Positions 42,228-51,148 of a stretch of 54,043 nt of DNA are shown here, in pieces; position 1 is the stretch's first letter; each line of letters starts with the position of its first letter. The stretch covers positions 1 through 54,043 of the forward strand of contig JBHGAV010000025.1 in assembly GCA_041946685.1 (NCBI GenBank), given 5' to 3'. A model generated the notes under the pieces. That model saw only the letters and a program-made list of their open reading frames with translations, made no database searches and was not told the origin of the DNA. This DNA is from JBHGAV01 sp041946685 (GTDB taxonomy: Bacteria > Acidobacteriota > Terriglobia > Bryobacterales > Bryobacteraceae). A program made the position numbers and the translations under genes.

Positions 42228-44316
42228 GCGCCCGCTGCTGGTTGTCGATGACGAGGAGCTCAACCGCGACCTGCTCTCGCGCCGTCTGAAGAGGGCCGGC
42301 TATGCGGTGGAAGTCGCCTGCGATGCCCACGAAGCGCTGGCGCGGATCCAGGCCTCTGAATTCGAACTGGTCCTTCTGGACCACATGATGCCGGGAACCA
42401 GCGGGCTTGACCTGCTCAAGCTGCTCCGTGCGACGCATTCGCCGGCCCAGTTGCCGGTCATCATGGTCACGGCGCTGAAGGACAGCGAGAAGGTGGCCGA
42501 GGCACTCCAACTGGGGGCCAACGACTACATCACCAAACCGATCGACTTTCGGATCGCACTGGCGCGCATCCGCTCTCAGTTGAACCGCAAACGCGCCGAA
42601 GACGCGCTGCGTCAAAGCGAGGAGCGTTACGCCCTCGCCGCCCGCGGAGCCAAGGATGGATTGTGGGATTGGGACTTGTTGGCCAACCGGGTTTACTACT
42701 CCCCGCGCTGGAAACAGATGCTCGGCTACGGGGAGGCCGAAATCGGCGACGATCCAAACGAATGGTTCAGCCGCGTGCATAAGGACGATCGGGATCGCCT
42801 GCATTCCGAGTTGCAGAGCCAGCGGAACGCCAGCGGCAGCGGCGAGTTCGTCAGCGAACACCGGTTGCTGCACAAAGACGGCGAATACCGCTGGGTGCTC
42901 TGCCGTGGAGTCGTTCAGCGCGGCCGAGATGGGCGGGCGATCCGGATGGCCGGTTCGCAGACGGACGTCACTCGTACCAAAGCCTTTGATCCGCTGACCG
43001 GTTTGCCAAACCGTGTCATGTTCAACGATTGCCTGGCCGGCGCTCTCGAGCGAGCCAAGTACGGGCAGAAGTGTTCCTTCGCGGTTCTGTTTCTTGACCT
43101 GGACCACTTCAAGGATGTCAACGACAGTTACGGCCACATAGTCGGTGATGAGTTGCTCGTTCAGGTCGCCGAGAGGCTGCGTGGCGCCGTTCGCACCGCG
43201 CCCTCTCCTCACCATCCTCGTCCCCTGGACGTCGTGGCGCGGCTGGGTGGGGACGAGTTCGCGGTCCTGATCGAGTACCCTGACATCCTGAACGCCGCCA
43301 GTCTTGTCAGCGCCCGAATACAGGCTGAATTTGAGAGGCCTTTCCCGGTCGCCGGCACGACCATGTTCACCACCGTGAGCATCGGAATCGCCTGTAGCAA
43401 CGGGCAGTATCAATCCCCGGTCGAGGTCTTGCGCGACGCCGATACGGCCATGTACCGGGCCAAGCAACGCGGCAGGGCCCGCTCGGAGGTCTTCGACGAG
43501 GAGATGCGGGCCAGCGCGATCGACCGCCTGCAATTGATGAACGACCTGCCTCTGGCCCTGGAACAGGGCCAGTTTCTGCTCCATTACCAGCCCAAGGTCC
43601 GTCTGCGGGACGGGGCGCTACTTGGCTTTGAAGCGCTGGTCCGCTGGCAGCACCCGACTCGCGGGCTGCTGCTCCCCACCCGGTTCATTCCCCTCGCCGA
43701 AGAGACCGGGCACATTCTTCGCCTCGGCCGGTGGGTTTTGAGGGAGGCCTGCACGGCGCTCCGCTCGTGGCAGCGCGAGCTGTCGACCAACGCTCCCGTC
43801 GAAATGAGCGTCAATCTCTCGGCCAAGCAATTCCGGGATCCTGATCTTGCGGCCACCATCGAGACCATACTGCGCGAAACCGGCCTGGCGCCCGCCTGTC
43901 TTCAATTGGAGATAACCGAGAGCGTCCTGGTCGAAGACGCCGACGCCGTAGCCACGGTGCTGGCGCGGCTCAAGACCCTGGGCATCGGCTTCAAAGTCGA
44001 CGATTTCGGCACGGGCTACTCTTCGCTGAACTACCTCCACCTGTTGCCCTTCGACGCCCTGAAAATAGACCGGTCGTTTGTGATCGGGCTAACGAAGAAG
44101 GGCAACTCCAATGAACTGGTCAAGGCCATCCTGTCGCTCGGCGAGACCCTGGGCATGGAGGTGGTTGCCGAAGGGATTGAAACGCCGGAACAGGCGTCCG
44201 CTCTCTCAAGTATCGGCTGCGTCTGCGGGCAAGGCTACCTTTATTCCAGGCCCTTGCCCGCCGAAGACGCGAAAGCCATGCTGGCGAAGTCCCTCACGGC
44301 GACGCCCGTTACCTGA
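42214..44316 (+). CDS. REC-PAS-GGDEF-EAL c-di-GMP signalling protein
   Basis: This 700-aa soluble protein has a REC domain (1-120, phospho-acceptor Asp56 in LLDHMMPG), a PAS_3 domain (about 145-255), a GGDEF domain (about 258-425, active-site GGDEF at 345-349) and an EAL domain (about 445-690, EAL at 473-475, with LEITESVL, DDFGTGYSS and VVAEGIETPEQ). Both catalytic sites look intact, so it could both make and break c-di-GMP, set by phosphorylation and PAS input. GGAGG lies 9 nt before ATG42214. It overlaps the upstream response regulator gene, suggesting one phosphorelay with two receivers. The stop overlaps gatB by 8 nt on the opposite strand. Confidence 0.95.
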   Translation: MQEAERPLLVVDDEELNRDLLSRRLKRAGYAVEVACDAHEALARIQASEFELVLLDHMMPGTSGLDLLKLLRATHSPAQLPVIMVTALKDSEKVAEALQLGANDYITKPIDFRIALARIRSQLNRKRAEDALRQSEERYALAARGAKDGLWDWDLLANRVYYSPRWKQMLGYGEAEIGDDPNEWFSRVHKDDRDRLHSELQSQRNASGSGEFVSEHRLLHKDGEYRWVLCRGVVQRGRDGRAIRMAGSQTDVTRTKAFDPLTGLPNRVMFNDCLAGALERAKYGQKCSFAVLFLDLDHFKDVNDSYGHIVGDELLVQVAERLRGAVRTAPSPHHPRPLDVVARLGGDEFAVLIEYPDILNAASLVSARIQAEFERPFPVAGTTMFTTVSIGIACSNGQYQSPVEVLRDADTAMYRAKQRGRARSEVFDEEMRASAIDRLQLMNDLPLALEQGQFLLHYQPKVRLRDGALLGFEALVRWQHPTRGLLLPTRFIPLAEETGHILRLGRWVLREACTALRSWQRELSTNAPVEMSVNLSAKQFRDPDLAATIETILRETGLAPACLQLEITESVLVEDADAVATVLARLKTLGIGFKVDDFGTGYSSLNYLHLLPFDALKIDRSFVIGLTKKGNSNELVKAILSLGETLGMEVVAEGIETPEQASALSSIGCVCGQGYLYSRPLPAEDAKAMLAKSLTATPVT

Positions 44317-45769
44317 GCTTGTCGCGGAGGATTTCGTTCACCGACGCCGGATTGGCCTGTCCGCGGGTGGCCTTCATAACCTGGCCGACCAGAAAGCCCA
44401 GCACGGCTGTCTTGCCGCCTTTGAACTGCTCCACCTGCTTCGGATTTGCCGCCAGGACCTCCTCGACGACCTTCTCCAGCGTTCCCTGATCGCTGATCTG
44501 TCTCAGCCCTTCGCGCTCGACGATCTCTGCGGGCGGCTCGCCCGAGGCAAACATCCTGGCGAAGATGTCCTTAGCCAGTTTGCCGGATATCTCTCCTTTG
44601 GCCACCAGCAGAAGCAACTCGCCGAGGTGCTCGGCGCTGACCGGGGAACTCTGAATCTCCTTGCCTTCGGCCTTGAGCGCCCCCGCAAGGTCTCCCATCA
44701 CCCAGTTGGCGGCGCTGCGAGGATCCTTTGACACCTCGGCAACCCGCTCGAAGTACTCGCTCAGCTCCCGGCTCTGCGTCAGCACTTCCGCGTCATAGGG
44801 GCGGAGGCCGAACTCGCGCTGGAACCGGGTTCTCTTAGCCGATGGGAGTTCGGGCATGCCGGCACGGATGCGCTCCTGCCACTCCGAACTGACCACCAGC
44901 GGGACCAAGTCCGGCTCGGGGAAGTAGCGGTAGTCGTGCGCTTCTTCCTTGGAGCGCATCCCCGCGGTCTCGCCGGAATCGGGATCGAACAGTCTGGTCT
45001 CCTGCGTGATCGTGCCGCCTCCCTCCAGGACAGCCACCTGGCGCGCGATCTCGTAATCGAGCGCCATCTTGAGGAAGCGGAAGGAATTCAGGTTCTTCAC
45101 CTCGGCCTTGGTGCCGAACTTCTCGGCGCCCCGCAGGCGCACCGAGACGTTGGCGTCGCATCGCAAGTGCCCCTTCTCCATGTCGCAGGTGGACACGTCG
45201 ACGTACTGGAGCACCTGCTTCAGTTCGGTCAGGTAGGCATAGGCCTCGTCCGAGCTGCGCATGTCGGGTTCGCTGACGATCTCGATCAGGGGCGTCCCGC
45301 AGCGGTTCAGATCGACGTAAGTGTAGCGGTCGGAGTCGCGGAAGCCCTCATGGAGGCTCTTGCCCGCGTCGTCCTCGATGTGGACGCGTGTCACGCCGAT
45401 GCGTTTGGTTCCTCCGTCCGCCGGAATCTCCACCCATCCGTGCTCGGCCAGGGGCTCGTCGTACTGGGAAATCTGATATCCCTTCGGCAGGTCCGGATAG
45501 AAGTAGTTCTTGCGGGCCAGCCGGGAGACCGGGCGAATGCGGCAGCCCAGCGCCATCGCGGCCCGGATCGCCATCTCGACCGCCTGACGGTTCAGCACGG
45601 GCAGCGCGCCGGGCAGGCCGAGGCAGACCGGGCAAACGTTGGTGTTGGGAGGCGCCCCGAAGCTGGTGGGGCAGCCGCAGTAGATCTTAGTCCGTGTGGC
45701 GAGCTGGACGTGCACTTCCAGCCCGATGACGGGTTCATACTTGGCGAGCACGTCCGCGGTCGAGGTCAT
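44309..45769 (-). CDS. gatB: Asp/Glu-tRNA amidotransferase subunit B
   Basis: This 486-aa protein is GatB, the tRNA-binding kinase subunit of the GatCAB complex that converts Glu-tRNA(Gln) or Asp-tRNA(Asn) to the amidated form. Visible hallmarks are GLEVHVQLATRTKIYCGC, the zinc cysteines and NVCPVCLGLPGALPVLN, KNYFYPDLPKGYQISQ, SEPDMRSSDEA, and the C-terminal YqeY-like helical tail (from about 335). Length is normal. gatA and gatC are not in the window, so the subunits are dispersed. Confidence 0.98.
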   Translation of the reverse strand: MTSTADVLAKYEPVIGLEVHVQLATRTKIYCGCPTSFGAPPNTNVCPVCLGLPGALPVLNRQAVEMAIRAAMALGCRIRPVSRLARKNYFYPDLPKGYQISQYDEPLAEHGWVEIPADGGTKRIGVTRVHIEDDAGKSLHEGFRDSDRYTYVDLNRCGTPLIEIVSEPDMRSSDEAYAYLTELKQVLQYVDVSTCDMEKGHLRCDANVSVRLRGAEKFGTKAEVKNLNSFRFLKMALDYEIARQVAVLEGGGTITQETRLFDPDSGETAGMRSKEEAHDYRYFPEPDLVPLVVSSEWQERIRAGMPELPSAKRTRFQREFGLRPYDAEVLTQSRELSEYFERVAEVSKDPRSAANWVMGDLAGALKAEGKEIQSSPVSAEHLGELLLLVAKGEISGKLAKDIFARMFASGEPPAEIVEREGLRQISDQGTLEKVVEEVLAANPKQVEQFKGGKTAVLGFLVGQVMKATRGQANPASVNEILRDKLR

Positions 45770-45812
45770 CGCTTCTATTATGACGTGGGCGCGGCGGAAG
45801 CCGGGTTTCTCG

Positions 45813-46838
45813 TCAATCCAGCGTGTAGAATTCGTAGGTGAGCTTCCAGGAAACCTGCTTACCTGGCTCGATCTTCATCGCCTGAAACGGCTCCGGGGAA
45901 AGGGCGGTTCTGATCGACCAGACCGAGAGGGCGGACAGCGGATGGTCCGAGGTGATCCGCACCCCGGCCTTCACCTTGCGGTTCTCGATGCGGATATCGT
46001 AATCTTTGGCCGTTTCACCGAAGCCCTCCAGGAAGACGTGCAGCCGCTCCTGGCCCTCCAGCGTCTTCAGATACACGAGCTGGTTCCCGCGGATCTCGCC
46101 AAGCTCCTTGTTGGGCGCCCGGCGCGCCTTAAGCTGGAACGGAAACGTGATCGAGAAATCCGGCCCCGGAGGCTGGCTGTCGATATAGAAGAAGTTGTGG
46201 TTGTAGACGGTGGTGTCGATCGGCAGAGTGCCCGTGTTCTTCAAAACATGGGCGATCACCATCTCCGGCTTGCCCGGGGTGAGACTGACGGTTTTCCGAT
46301 AGTCGTAAGCATAGCCGCTGGAGGGGTCCCGCAGCACATGCCGGAAGTCCACCGCATCGCGGCGCTTGTTCACGCTCCACTTTCCGCCGTCCACGATCTC
46401 ATAGGGCTTCGAATGATGATAGCGGCTGTCGTCCACTTTCCTGAGGACTCCCACGCCGGTCTTGATGAAGGTCCCGCCCGGCTTGGCCTCAAGGTATCCC
46501 AGGGCCAGCCCGCCCGTCTCGAACTCCTCGGCCGGTCCCACCATCGCGGTGTAGGGCTCGGAGACGATCAGATCGCCTTCGTAGGCGATGTCCTTGACCT
46601 TCGGGTCGGCCTTGTGGAACCATCTCGCGAAATACTCGTGCCCCCTGTAGACGAGGCTGTCCACCGCGCCTGACCAGTCGAACCGCGTCGAAGTATAGAA
46701 GCCTTTTTTCGGGTCCGGCAGGTAGACCCTGGCGCGTATCTCGCCATTGGAGATTTCCGTTTGAGGGTAGTCCGCTGCCGCCGCCAGGACGGCTGCGACG
46801 ACAAGTGGGACCAGCACCCGCGCTATCTTCATGCTCAT
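45813..46838 (-). CDS. secreted galactose-mutarotase-like protein
   Basis: This 341-aa protein has a signal peptide (MSMKIARVLVPLVVAAVLAAAADYP) followed by a long beta-sandwich resembling the galactose-mutarotase / aldose-1-epimerase superfamily: an early SNGEIRARVYLPDPKKGFY, repeated Gly/Asp strand blocks, a central VYNHNFFYID with His residues where epimerases keep catalytic histidines, and a closing VSWKLTYEFYTL strand. The exact family is not recognised and epimerase activity is unproven. I chose ATG46838 (ATG46832 is an alternative). It is divergent from the truncated hpnJ copy, probably reflecting the original gene neighbourhood of hpnJ. Confidence 0.75.
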   Translation of the reverse strand: MSMKIARVLVPLVVAAVLAAAADYPQTEISNGEIRARVYLPDPKKGFYTSTRFDWSGAVDSLVYRGHEYFARWFHKADPKVKDIAYEGDLIVSEPYTAMVGPAEEFETGGLALGYLEAKPGGTFIKTGVGVLRKVDDSRYHHSKPYEIVDGGKWSVNKRRDAVDFRHVLRDPSSGYAYDYRKTVSLTPGKPEMVIAHVLKNTGTLPIDTTVYNHNFFYIDSQPPGPDFSITFPFQLKARRAPNKELGEIRGNQLVYLKTLEGQERLHVFLEGFGETAKDYDIRIENRKVKAGVRITSDHPLSALSVWSIRTALSPEPFQAMKIEPGKQVSWKLTYEFYTLD

Positions 46839-46854
46839 AGGATTGTCGCACAGC

Positions 46855-46970
46855 CGTTGTGGGCCGGCGGCCCGCTCGCATACACTCAAAAGTAGCCCCA
46901 TGCGCACGCTTCTGCTGAATCCGCCCTCTTTTGAAGGGTTTGACGGTGGGGCCGGGTCGCGCTGGCTGGC
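46855..46970 (+). repeat. direct repeat A: copy of the hpnJ promoter and 5' end
   Basis: Bases 46881-46970 match 51059-51148 at 86 of 90 positions, and similarity continues upstream with one indel to a shared CGTTGT (46855 and 51034). The repeat contains a TTGTGG...TACACT promoter-like pair and the first 23-24 codons of hpnJ. Confidence 0.92.
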
Positions 46971-47004
46971 GCCGGGGCCCGCGCTCCCGAACCTCCTGGG
47001 CTGA
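46900..47004 (+). pseudogene. truncated hpnJ 5' fragment
   Basis: ATG46900 starts MRTLLLNPPSFEGFDGGAGS, identical to the start of HpnJ at 51078, diverges after about residue 22 and stops at residue 34. It has no domain and is a remnant, though it could still be transcribed from the duplicated promoter. The rest of 46839-47154 has no gene. Confidence 0.85.
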
Positions 47005-47154
47005 GGGGGGCCGGGATTCGTTTTCGGTGAGAGCTATTCGTAGACGGAAGGTGCCCGCTCTCGCCTCGCTCGCAACGTTTCCGGGGCGAATCTCCAAGTA
47101 CTGGCTGGCCGTCGGTTCGCCCACTTTCGCCGTTGGGGCTTGTGAAGAACTCCG

Positions 47155-48909
47155 TCAGGTTTCAAGGTTCAGCTTGCGCAGGAGCGCATGAAACCGCCGA
47201 TCAGCGCGGAGCGGGTCCAGGAATGGATAGACCCTGAGCGGATGGACCCACTCGTCGTTCCGATCAACCGCACGCTCCATCCATGCGAAGGCATCGTCGA
47301 TCTCGCCGAGCCCGAGGTGAACCCAGGCGAAGCTGGTTGGCAGGACGAATCTTTGACTGGAGATCGCACGGATACGCTCAAGGACCATGGTGGCTGCGGT
47401 CGTTTGTCCTCCGAGGCCCAGTGCCAAGCCGAGCCATCCCAACATGAGAGGAAGGTCATTTGACATCTCGGCCGCGCGCCGGAGAGCAGCCACACTCTCC
47501 TCAAATCTCTGCATTCCAAGGTACACTTGGCCGAGCACCATGTGCGCTATGTGGAACCCGGGTTCGAGTTCGGTGCCCAGTTTCGCCTGATCAAGCCCTC
47601 GCTCGTACTGTCGGTCGAAGAGTAGTGCTTCCACCAACCAGAAGCGCACCTCCGGCGAGAGTGGATCCGATTCCAGCGCACACTCCAATTCTGCGATAGC
47701 TTGGCCGGTCTTGCCGAGCACCATCAAGACGGTCGCGTGCCTCACCCGAATCAGCGGTGAATTCGGGTTCAGATCTCGTGCCGACGCCATGAGTCGTTCG
47801 GCTTCCAGCCAGTTATAGGAATAGGCATCTTCATAACGTAATTTCAGGGGACGATATGCGACGTGGGTGCGCGGCTCGGCCAGCGTGGAATCGAGTTCAA
47901 CGGCTCGAAGCCCGTAGAATCTCCGAAGCGGTTCCGCTTCATCGGGCGGCAGGAATCCCCAAAACCCCAGGTACCCATAGAGGTTGGCAAGGCCATCGCA
48001 GGCGAGCGCGAAGTTGGGATCCCGCGCCAGCGCCGCCTCGAAGTGCCGGTTCGCTTTCGCCACCCCCTCCGGCGTCCATTTCCACATCTCGTGACGGCCC
48101 TGGATGTACTCATCGTACGCTGCGGGATTCTCCGTCGGCTTCTTTGCGGCCGGCCCCCTTTGGGCCTTGCCTGCAATCGCCGAAACGTGCTTCGTGATGT
48201 CTTGCACGATGGAGTCGTACATCTGGAAAACGTCGGACAATTCTCGCCGGTATCGCCTGGCAAACAGGTGCGTCTTGTCGCTGGCCTGAACGAGTTGCAC
48301 GTTGACCGCGACCTGCCTTTCAGCGTCGTGTAGAGCGCCTTCCACGACATAGTCAACACCCAACTCGCTTACAACCCGAGACAGATCCATGCGGCTGCCC
48401 CTGTAGTGCATGGCCGAAGCGCGGGCGATCACTACCATCTGCTCCGGCGCCACGCTCGTCAGCGCCGTGATGATCTCATCCGTCAGTGCATCACAGAAGT
48501 ACTCATGCGCAGGATTGCCGCTCAGATTCACGAATGGGAGCACCACCAGCTTGAGCCTCTGTTTTGGCCCCTCCGTCACCCCGGGAGCCGGTGGGGACAC
48601 ATCGCCTATAAACCGATACCCTCGCCTGGGCAACGTCTCAACAAAGCGGGGATGCTCGGCCGAATCGCCCAGTGCTGTGCGCAGACGGGTGACGGCGATG
48701 TTCAGGCTGTTTTCAAAGTCGACAAAAACCTCGGCGGGCCACAGCCGCCGGCGCAAGTCATCGCGAGTGACCACCTGTCCGGGGCGCTCTAGCAGCGCGG
48801 CCAGCACCTGGAAAGGCTGATCACGGAGGCCAATCCTGATCCCACGCTTAAAAAGATGGCCAGCAGCCAGGTCAACTTCGAAGCAGTCAAAACGCAGGAC
48901 TTGCGACAT
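47155..48909 (-). CDS. winged-helix (CadC-type) regulator with TolB-like and TPR domains
   Basis: This 584-aa protein has an OmpR-type winged-helix DNA-binding domain (about 1-100, FDCFEVDLAAGHLF...RRRLWPAEVFVDFENSLNIAVTRLRTALGD...RGYRFIGDV), a TolB/adenylate-cyclase-associated segment (about 115-240, LVVLPFVNLSGNPAHEYFCDALTDEI) and many tetratricopeptide repeats (about 285-580). I see no transmembrane helix, so it is probably a cytoplasmic one-component regulator, as is common in acidobacteria. I chose ATG48909 (ATG48936 is an alternative). It is divergent from the RCC1 gene with a gap of about 160 nt, so it may control that gene. Confidence 0.88.
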   Translation of the reverse strand: MSQVLRFDCFEVDLAAGHLFKRGIRIGLRDQPFQVLAALLERPGQVVTRDDLRRRLWPAEVFVDFENSLNIAVTRLRTALGDSAEHPRFVETLPRRGYRFIGDVSPPAPGVTEGPKQRLKLVVLPFVNLSGNPAHEYFCDALTDEIITALTSVAPEQMVVIARASAMHYRGSRMDLSRVVSELGVDYVVEGALHDAERQVAVNVQLVQASDKTHLFARRYRRELSDVFQMYDSIVQDITKHVSAIAGKAQRGPAAKKPTENPAAYDEYIQGRHEMWKWTPEGVAKANRHFEAALARDPNFALACDGLANLYGYLGFWGFLPPDEAEPLRRFYGLRAVELDSTLAEPRTHVAYRPLKLRYEDAYSYNWLEAERLMASARDLNPNSPLIRVRHATVLMVLGKTGQAIAELECALESDPLSPEVRFWLVEALLFDRQYERGLDQAKLGTELEPGFHIAHMVLGQVYLGMQRFEESVAALRRAAEMSNDLPLMLGWLGLALGLGGQTTAATMVLERIRAISSQRFVLPTSFAWVHLGLGEIDDAFAWMERAVDRNDEWVHPLRVYPFLDPLRADRRFHALLRKLNLET

Positions 48910-49069
48910 TGTCCGGCCCCGTCCAATTAACCGCATTCTATCAGTGGGATGCGTGGAAAGGAAGATTAAAGCACAAGTACAGCCTGCGTCTATTGGCATT
49001 CTGCCCCGACGCCGGCGACGATCGCAGGCGAGGGCGAGGTGTTTATCGCCCGGAGGGAGGTGGTTCGTC

Positions 49070-50947
49070 ATGTGCGCCCAAGCGCAGCGGCTCACTCCGA
49101 TCTTGGCTGCTGTTTTCGCCATTCTGGTATGCATGAGAGGTCCCGTGCCGCCCCCGGCGTGGGCATCCGACGGGCCTCATTCCGTTGCAGCGCCCGCATT
49201 GCGCGCTGCGGAAAACACCCGGCCACGAGTTGATTTCCATCCGATTGCTGCCGGCTACGGCCACAGCCTCGCTGTTGCCCCAGATGGGACGGTGTGGGCG
49301 TGGGGATGGAACAAGTACGGCCAACTCGGCGACGGAACGACCGAGGATTCAATCACGCCCGTCAAAGTCAGGGGACTCGCCGGCATCGCAGCCGTGGCTG
49401 CCAGTTATGGACATAGCCTGGCGCTTGGCGCCGACGGAGCAGCCTGGTTTTGGGGAGGTACGGGTGGGTACGGCTTGCCGGTCGAGGTCCATCTGACACC
49501 CCTGCGCATCAACGGGCTCACGGATGTGGCTGCAATCGCGGCTGGCCATGAAGAGCACCTGATATTGAAACGCGACGGGACCGTCTGGGTGCTATGTAGT
49601 TCGGTAACATCTCCTCTGGAGCCTTGCCAGGTGACCGGGCTGAGAGATGTCGTGGCGATTGCGGTGGGAGGCGCCCACGACTATGACTATGACCGCGGCG
49701 TGGCCGCCACAGCCGACGGCTCCATCTGGCAGTGGGTCTGGCAGTATGGCGTCTATGACTCCCTTAGACGCACTGCGCCGACACTTGTCGCCCGATTGCC
49801 GGGCGTTGTGGCCGTCGGGGCAGGCGCGCACATGATCATGGCGTTGCATAGAGACGGAACGCTTCGGCACTGGCCACAGGACGCTCTTCCCGACGTGACG
49901 GGACTGTCGGACGTAGCCGCGATTGCCACAGCCCTAGATCAAGTGTTAGCCCTGAAAGGCAATGGGGAAGTATGGGGGGTAGGTTGCAGTGGCTGTGTCT
50001 GGCCTGACGAGGAGGGGAGACTTCTATACTTCAACACGTATGGATCAGTTCCAGCACCAGTGACAGGGCTCACAGGCGTGACCGCCATTGCCACCAGCTA
50101 TTCTCACGGACTGGCGTTAAAGGAAGACGGAACCGTTTGGGCATGGGGAGAAAACTGGTTCGGCCAGTTGGGGGACGGCACGCGCACGAAGCGGTTGGTG
50201 CCGGCCCAGGTTCCTGGCGTGTCCGCGGTCCGTTCATTCCCGGTTATTGATGAGGTAGTGAATGCAGCCAGTCTTCGCCCGGGCGCCATCGCGCCGGGCG
50301 AGCTTGTCTCAGTTCTCGGACAGGAAATCGGACCGGTAGGCGGTATGAGCAATGTCCCGACCACCGGCGGCTTTCTCGAGGGTGCTCTGGCGCAGACCAG
50401 GGTTCTGTTTGACGGCATGGCGGCGCCCATGTTCTTCGCCGGTGCCCGTCAGGCTAATGCCGCGGTACCCTATGCGCTGGTGGGCAGGAGGAGCACGGAG
50501 ATACAGGTCGAGTATCGTGGCGTGAAGTCCAACCCTCTGAGCGTGAGCGTGACTGACAGCGCACCGGGCATCTTTTCGTCCGACTTCACAGGCTCCGGTC
50601 AGGGGGTCATTCTTAACGAGAACGGTAGCCTGAATGCGAGCTCAAATCCTGCAAGAAGGGGATCGATCATAACTCTTTTCGCCACAGGCGAGGGACAGAC
50701 CTCACCACCCGGCGTCGATGGCAAAGTCATTACGGATCAACCACCGAAGCCCCTACTACCAGTTTCCGTGCAGATCGGAGAACAGGAGGCCCAGGTACTG
50801 GAAGCGGGTTGCGCCCCCGGCTTGGCCGGCGTGCTGCTGGTGAAGGCCAGAGTCCCCGCAAGTGCCGCGCCAGGTCCGGCTGTGCCGATCACTCTGGTTG
50901 TCGGCACGGCGCGGAGCCAGACAGTCGTGACAGTGGCGGTTCAGTAG
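49070..50947 (+). CDS. secreted RCC1-repeat protein with Solibacter C-terminal domain (TIGR03437)
   Basis: This 625-aa protein has a signal peptide (MCAQAQRLTPILAAVFAILVCM to about WAS), at least six RCC1 beta-propeller blades (about 60-370, pattern GHSLAVAPDGTVWAWGWNKYGQLGDGT and GHSLALGADGAAWFWG), and a C-terminal domain (about 385-625) of the TIGR03437 type, starting VVNAASLRPGAIAPGELVSVLG with AQTRVLFDGMAAPMFFAGARQANAAVP. That domain is known from large Solibacter secreted proteins and has no assigned role; the propeller suggests protein binding. GGAGGGAGG lies before ATG49070; the in-frame ATG48944 would delete the signal peptide logic. No sorting motif is seen. Confidence 0.9.
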   Translation: MCAQAQRLTPILAAVFAILVCMRGPVPPPAWASDGPHSVAAPALRAAENTRPRVDFHPIAAGYGHSLAVAPDGTVWAWGWNKYGQLGDGTTEDSITPVKVRGLAGIAAVAASYGHSLALGADGAAWFWGGTGGYGLPVEVHLTPLRINGLTDVAAIAAGHEEHLILKRDGTVWVLCSSVTSPLEPCQVTGLRDVVAIAVGGAHDYDYDRGVAATADGSIWQWVWQYGVYDSLRRTAPTLVARLPGVVAVGAGAHMIMALHRDGTLRHWPQDALPDVTGLSDVAAIATALDQVLALKGNGEVWGVGCSGCVWPDEEGRLLYFNTYGSVPAPVTGLTGVTAIATSYSHGLALKEDGTVWAWGENWFGQLGDGTRTKRLVPAQVPGVSAVRSFPVIDEVVNAASLRPGAIAPGELVSVLGQEIGPVGGMSNVPTTGGFLEGALAQTRVLFDGMAAPMFFAGARQANAAVPYALVGRRSTEIQVEYRGVKSNPLSVSVTDSAPGIFSSDFTGSGQGVILNENGSLNASSNPARRGSIITLFATGEGQTSPPGVDGKVITDQPPKPLLPVSVQIGEQEAQVLEAGCAPGLAGVLLVKARVPASAAPGPAVPITLVVGTARSQTVVTVAVQ

Positions 50948-51033
50948 GGCGGCGCTTAGAAGGTCCCGCGTCGGCTCGACGATGTTTCGGAGTCCTGTGT
51001 CCGGCATGTAACATAGCTTCCCCCCCGGGGATT

Positions 51034-51148
51034 CGTTGTAGCCGGGACGCATCTACCGTACACTCAAAGGTAGCCCCATGCGCACGCTTCTGCTGAATCC
51101 GCCCTCTTTTGAAGGGTTTGACGGCGGGGCCGGGTCCCGCTGGCCGGC
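51034..51148 (+). repeat. direct repeat B: intact hpnJ promoter and 5' end
   Basis: The partner of repeat A (46855-46970), 4.2 kb downstream. Matches begin at CGTTGT (51034) and end inside codon 24 of hpnJ. The four differences in the 90-bp core are single bases. Confidence 0.92.
51036..51064 (+). promoter_or_regulatory. probable hpnJ promoter
   Basis: TTGTAG (51036-51041), 17-nt spacer, TACACT (51059-51064), 13 nt before ATG51078. Transcription would start close to the start codon, giving a very short leader. The same pair is kept in repeat A. Confidence 0.5.

Noticed and set aside
46855..51148. Composite transposon or IS element explaining the direct repeats
   Set aside because: No transposase, integrase or terminal inverted repeats in or next to the repeats; the repeated DNA is part of hpnJ, not a mobile-element end.
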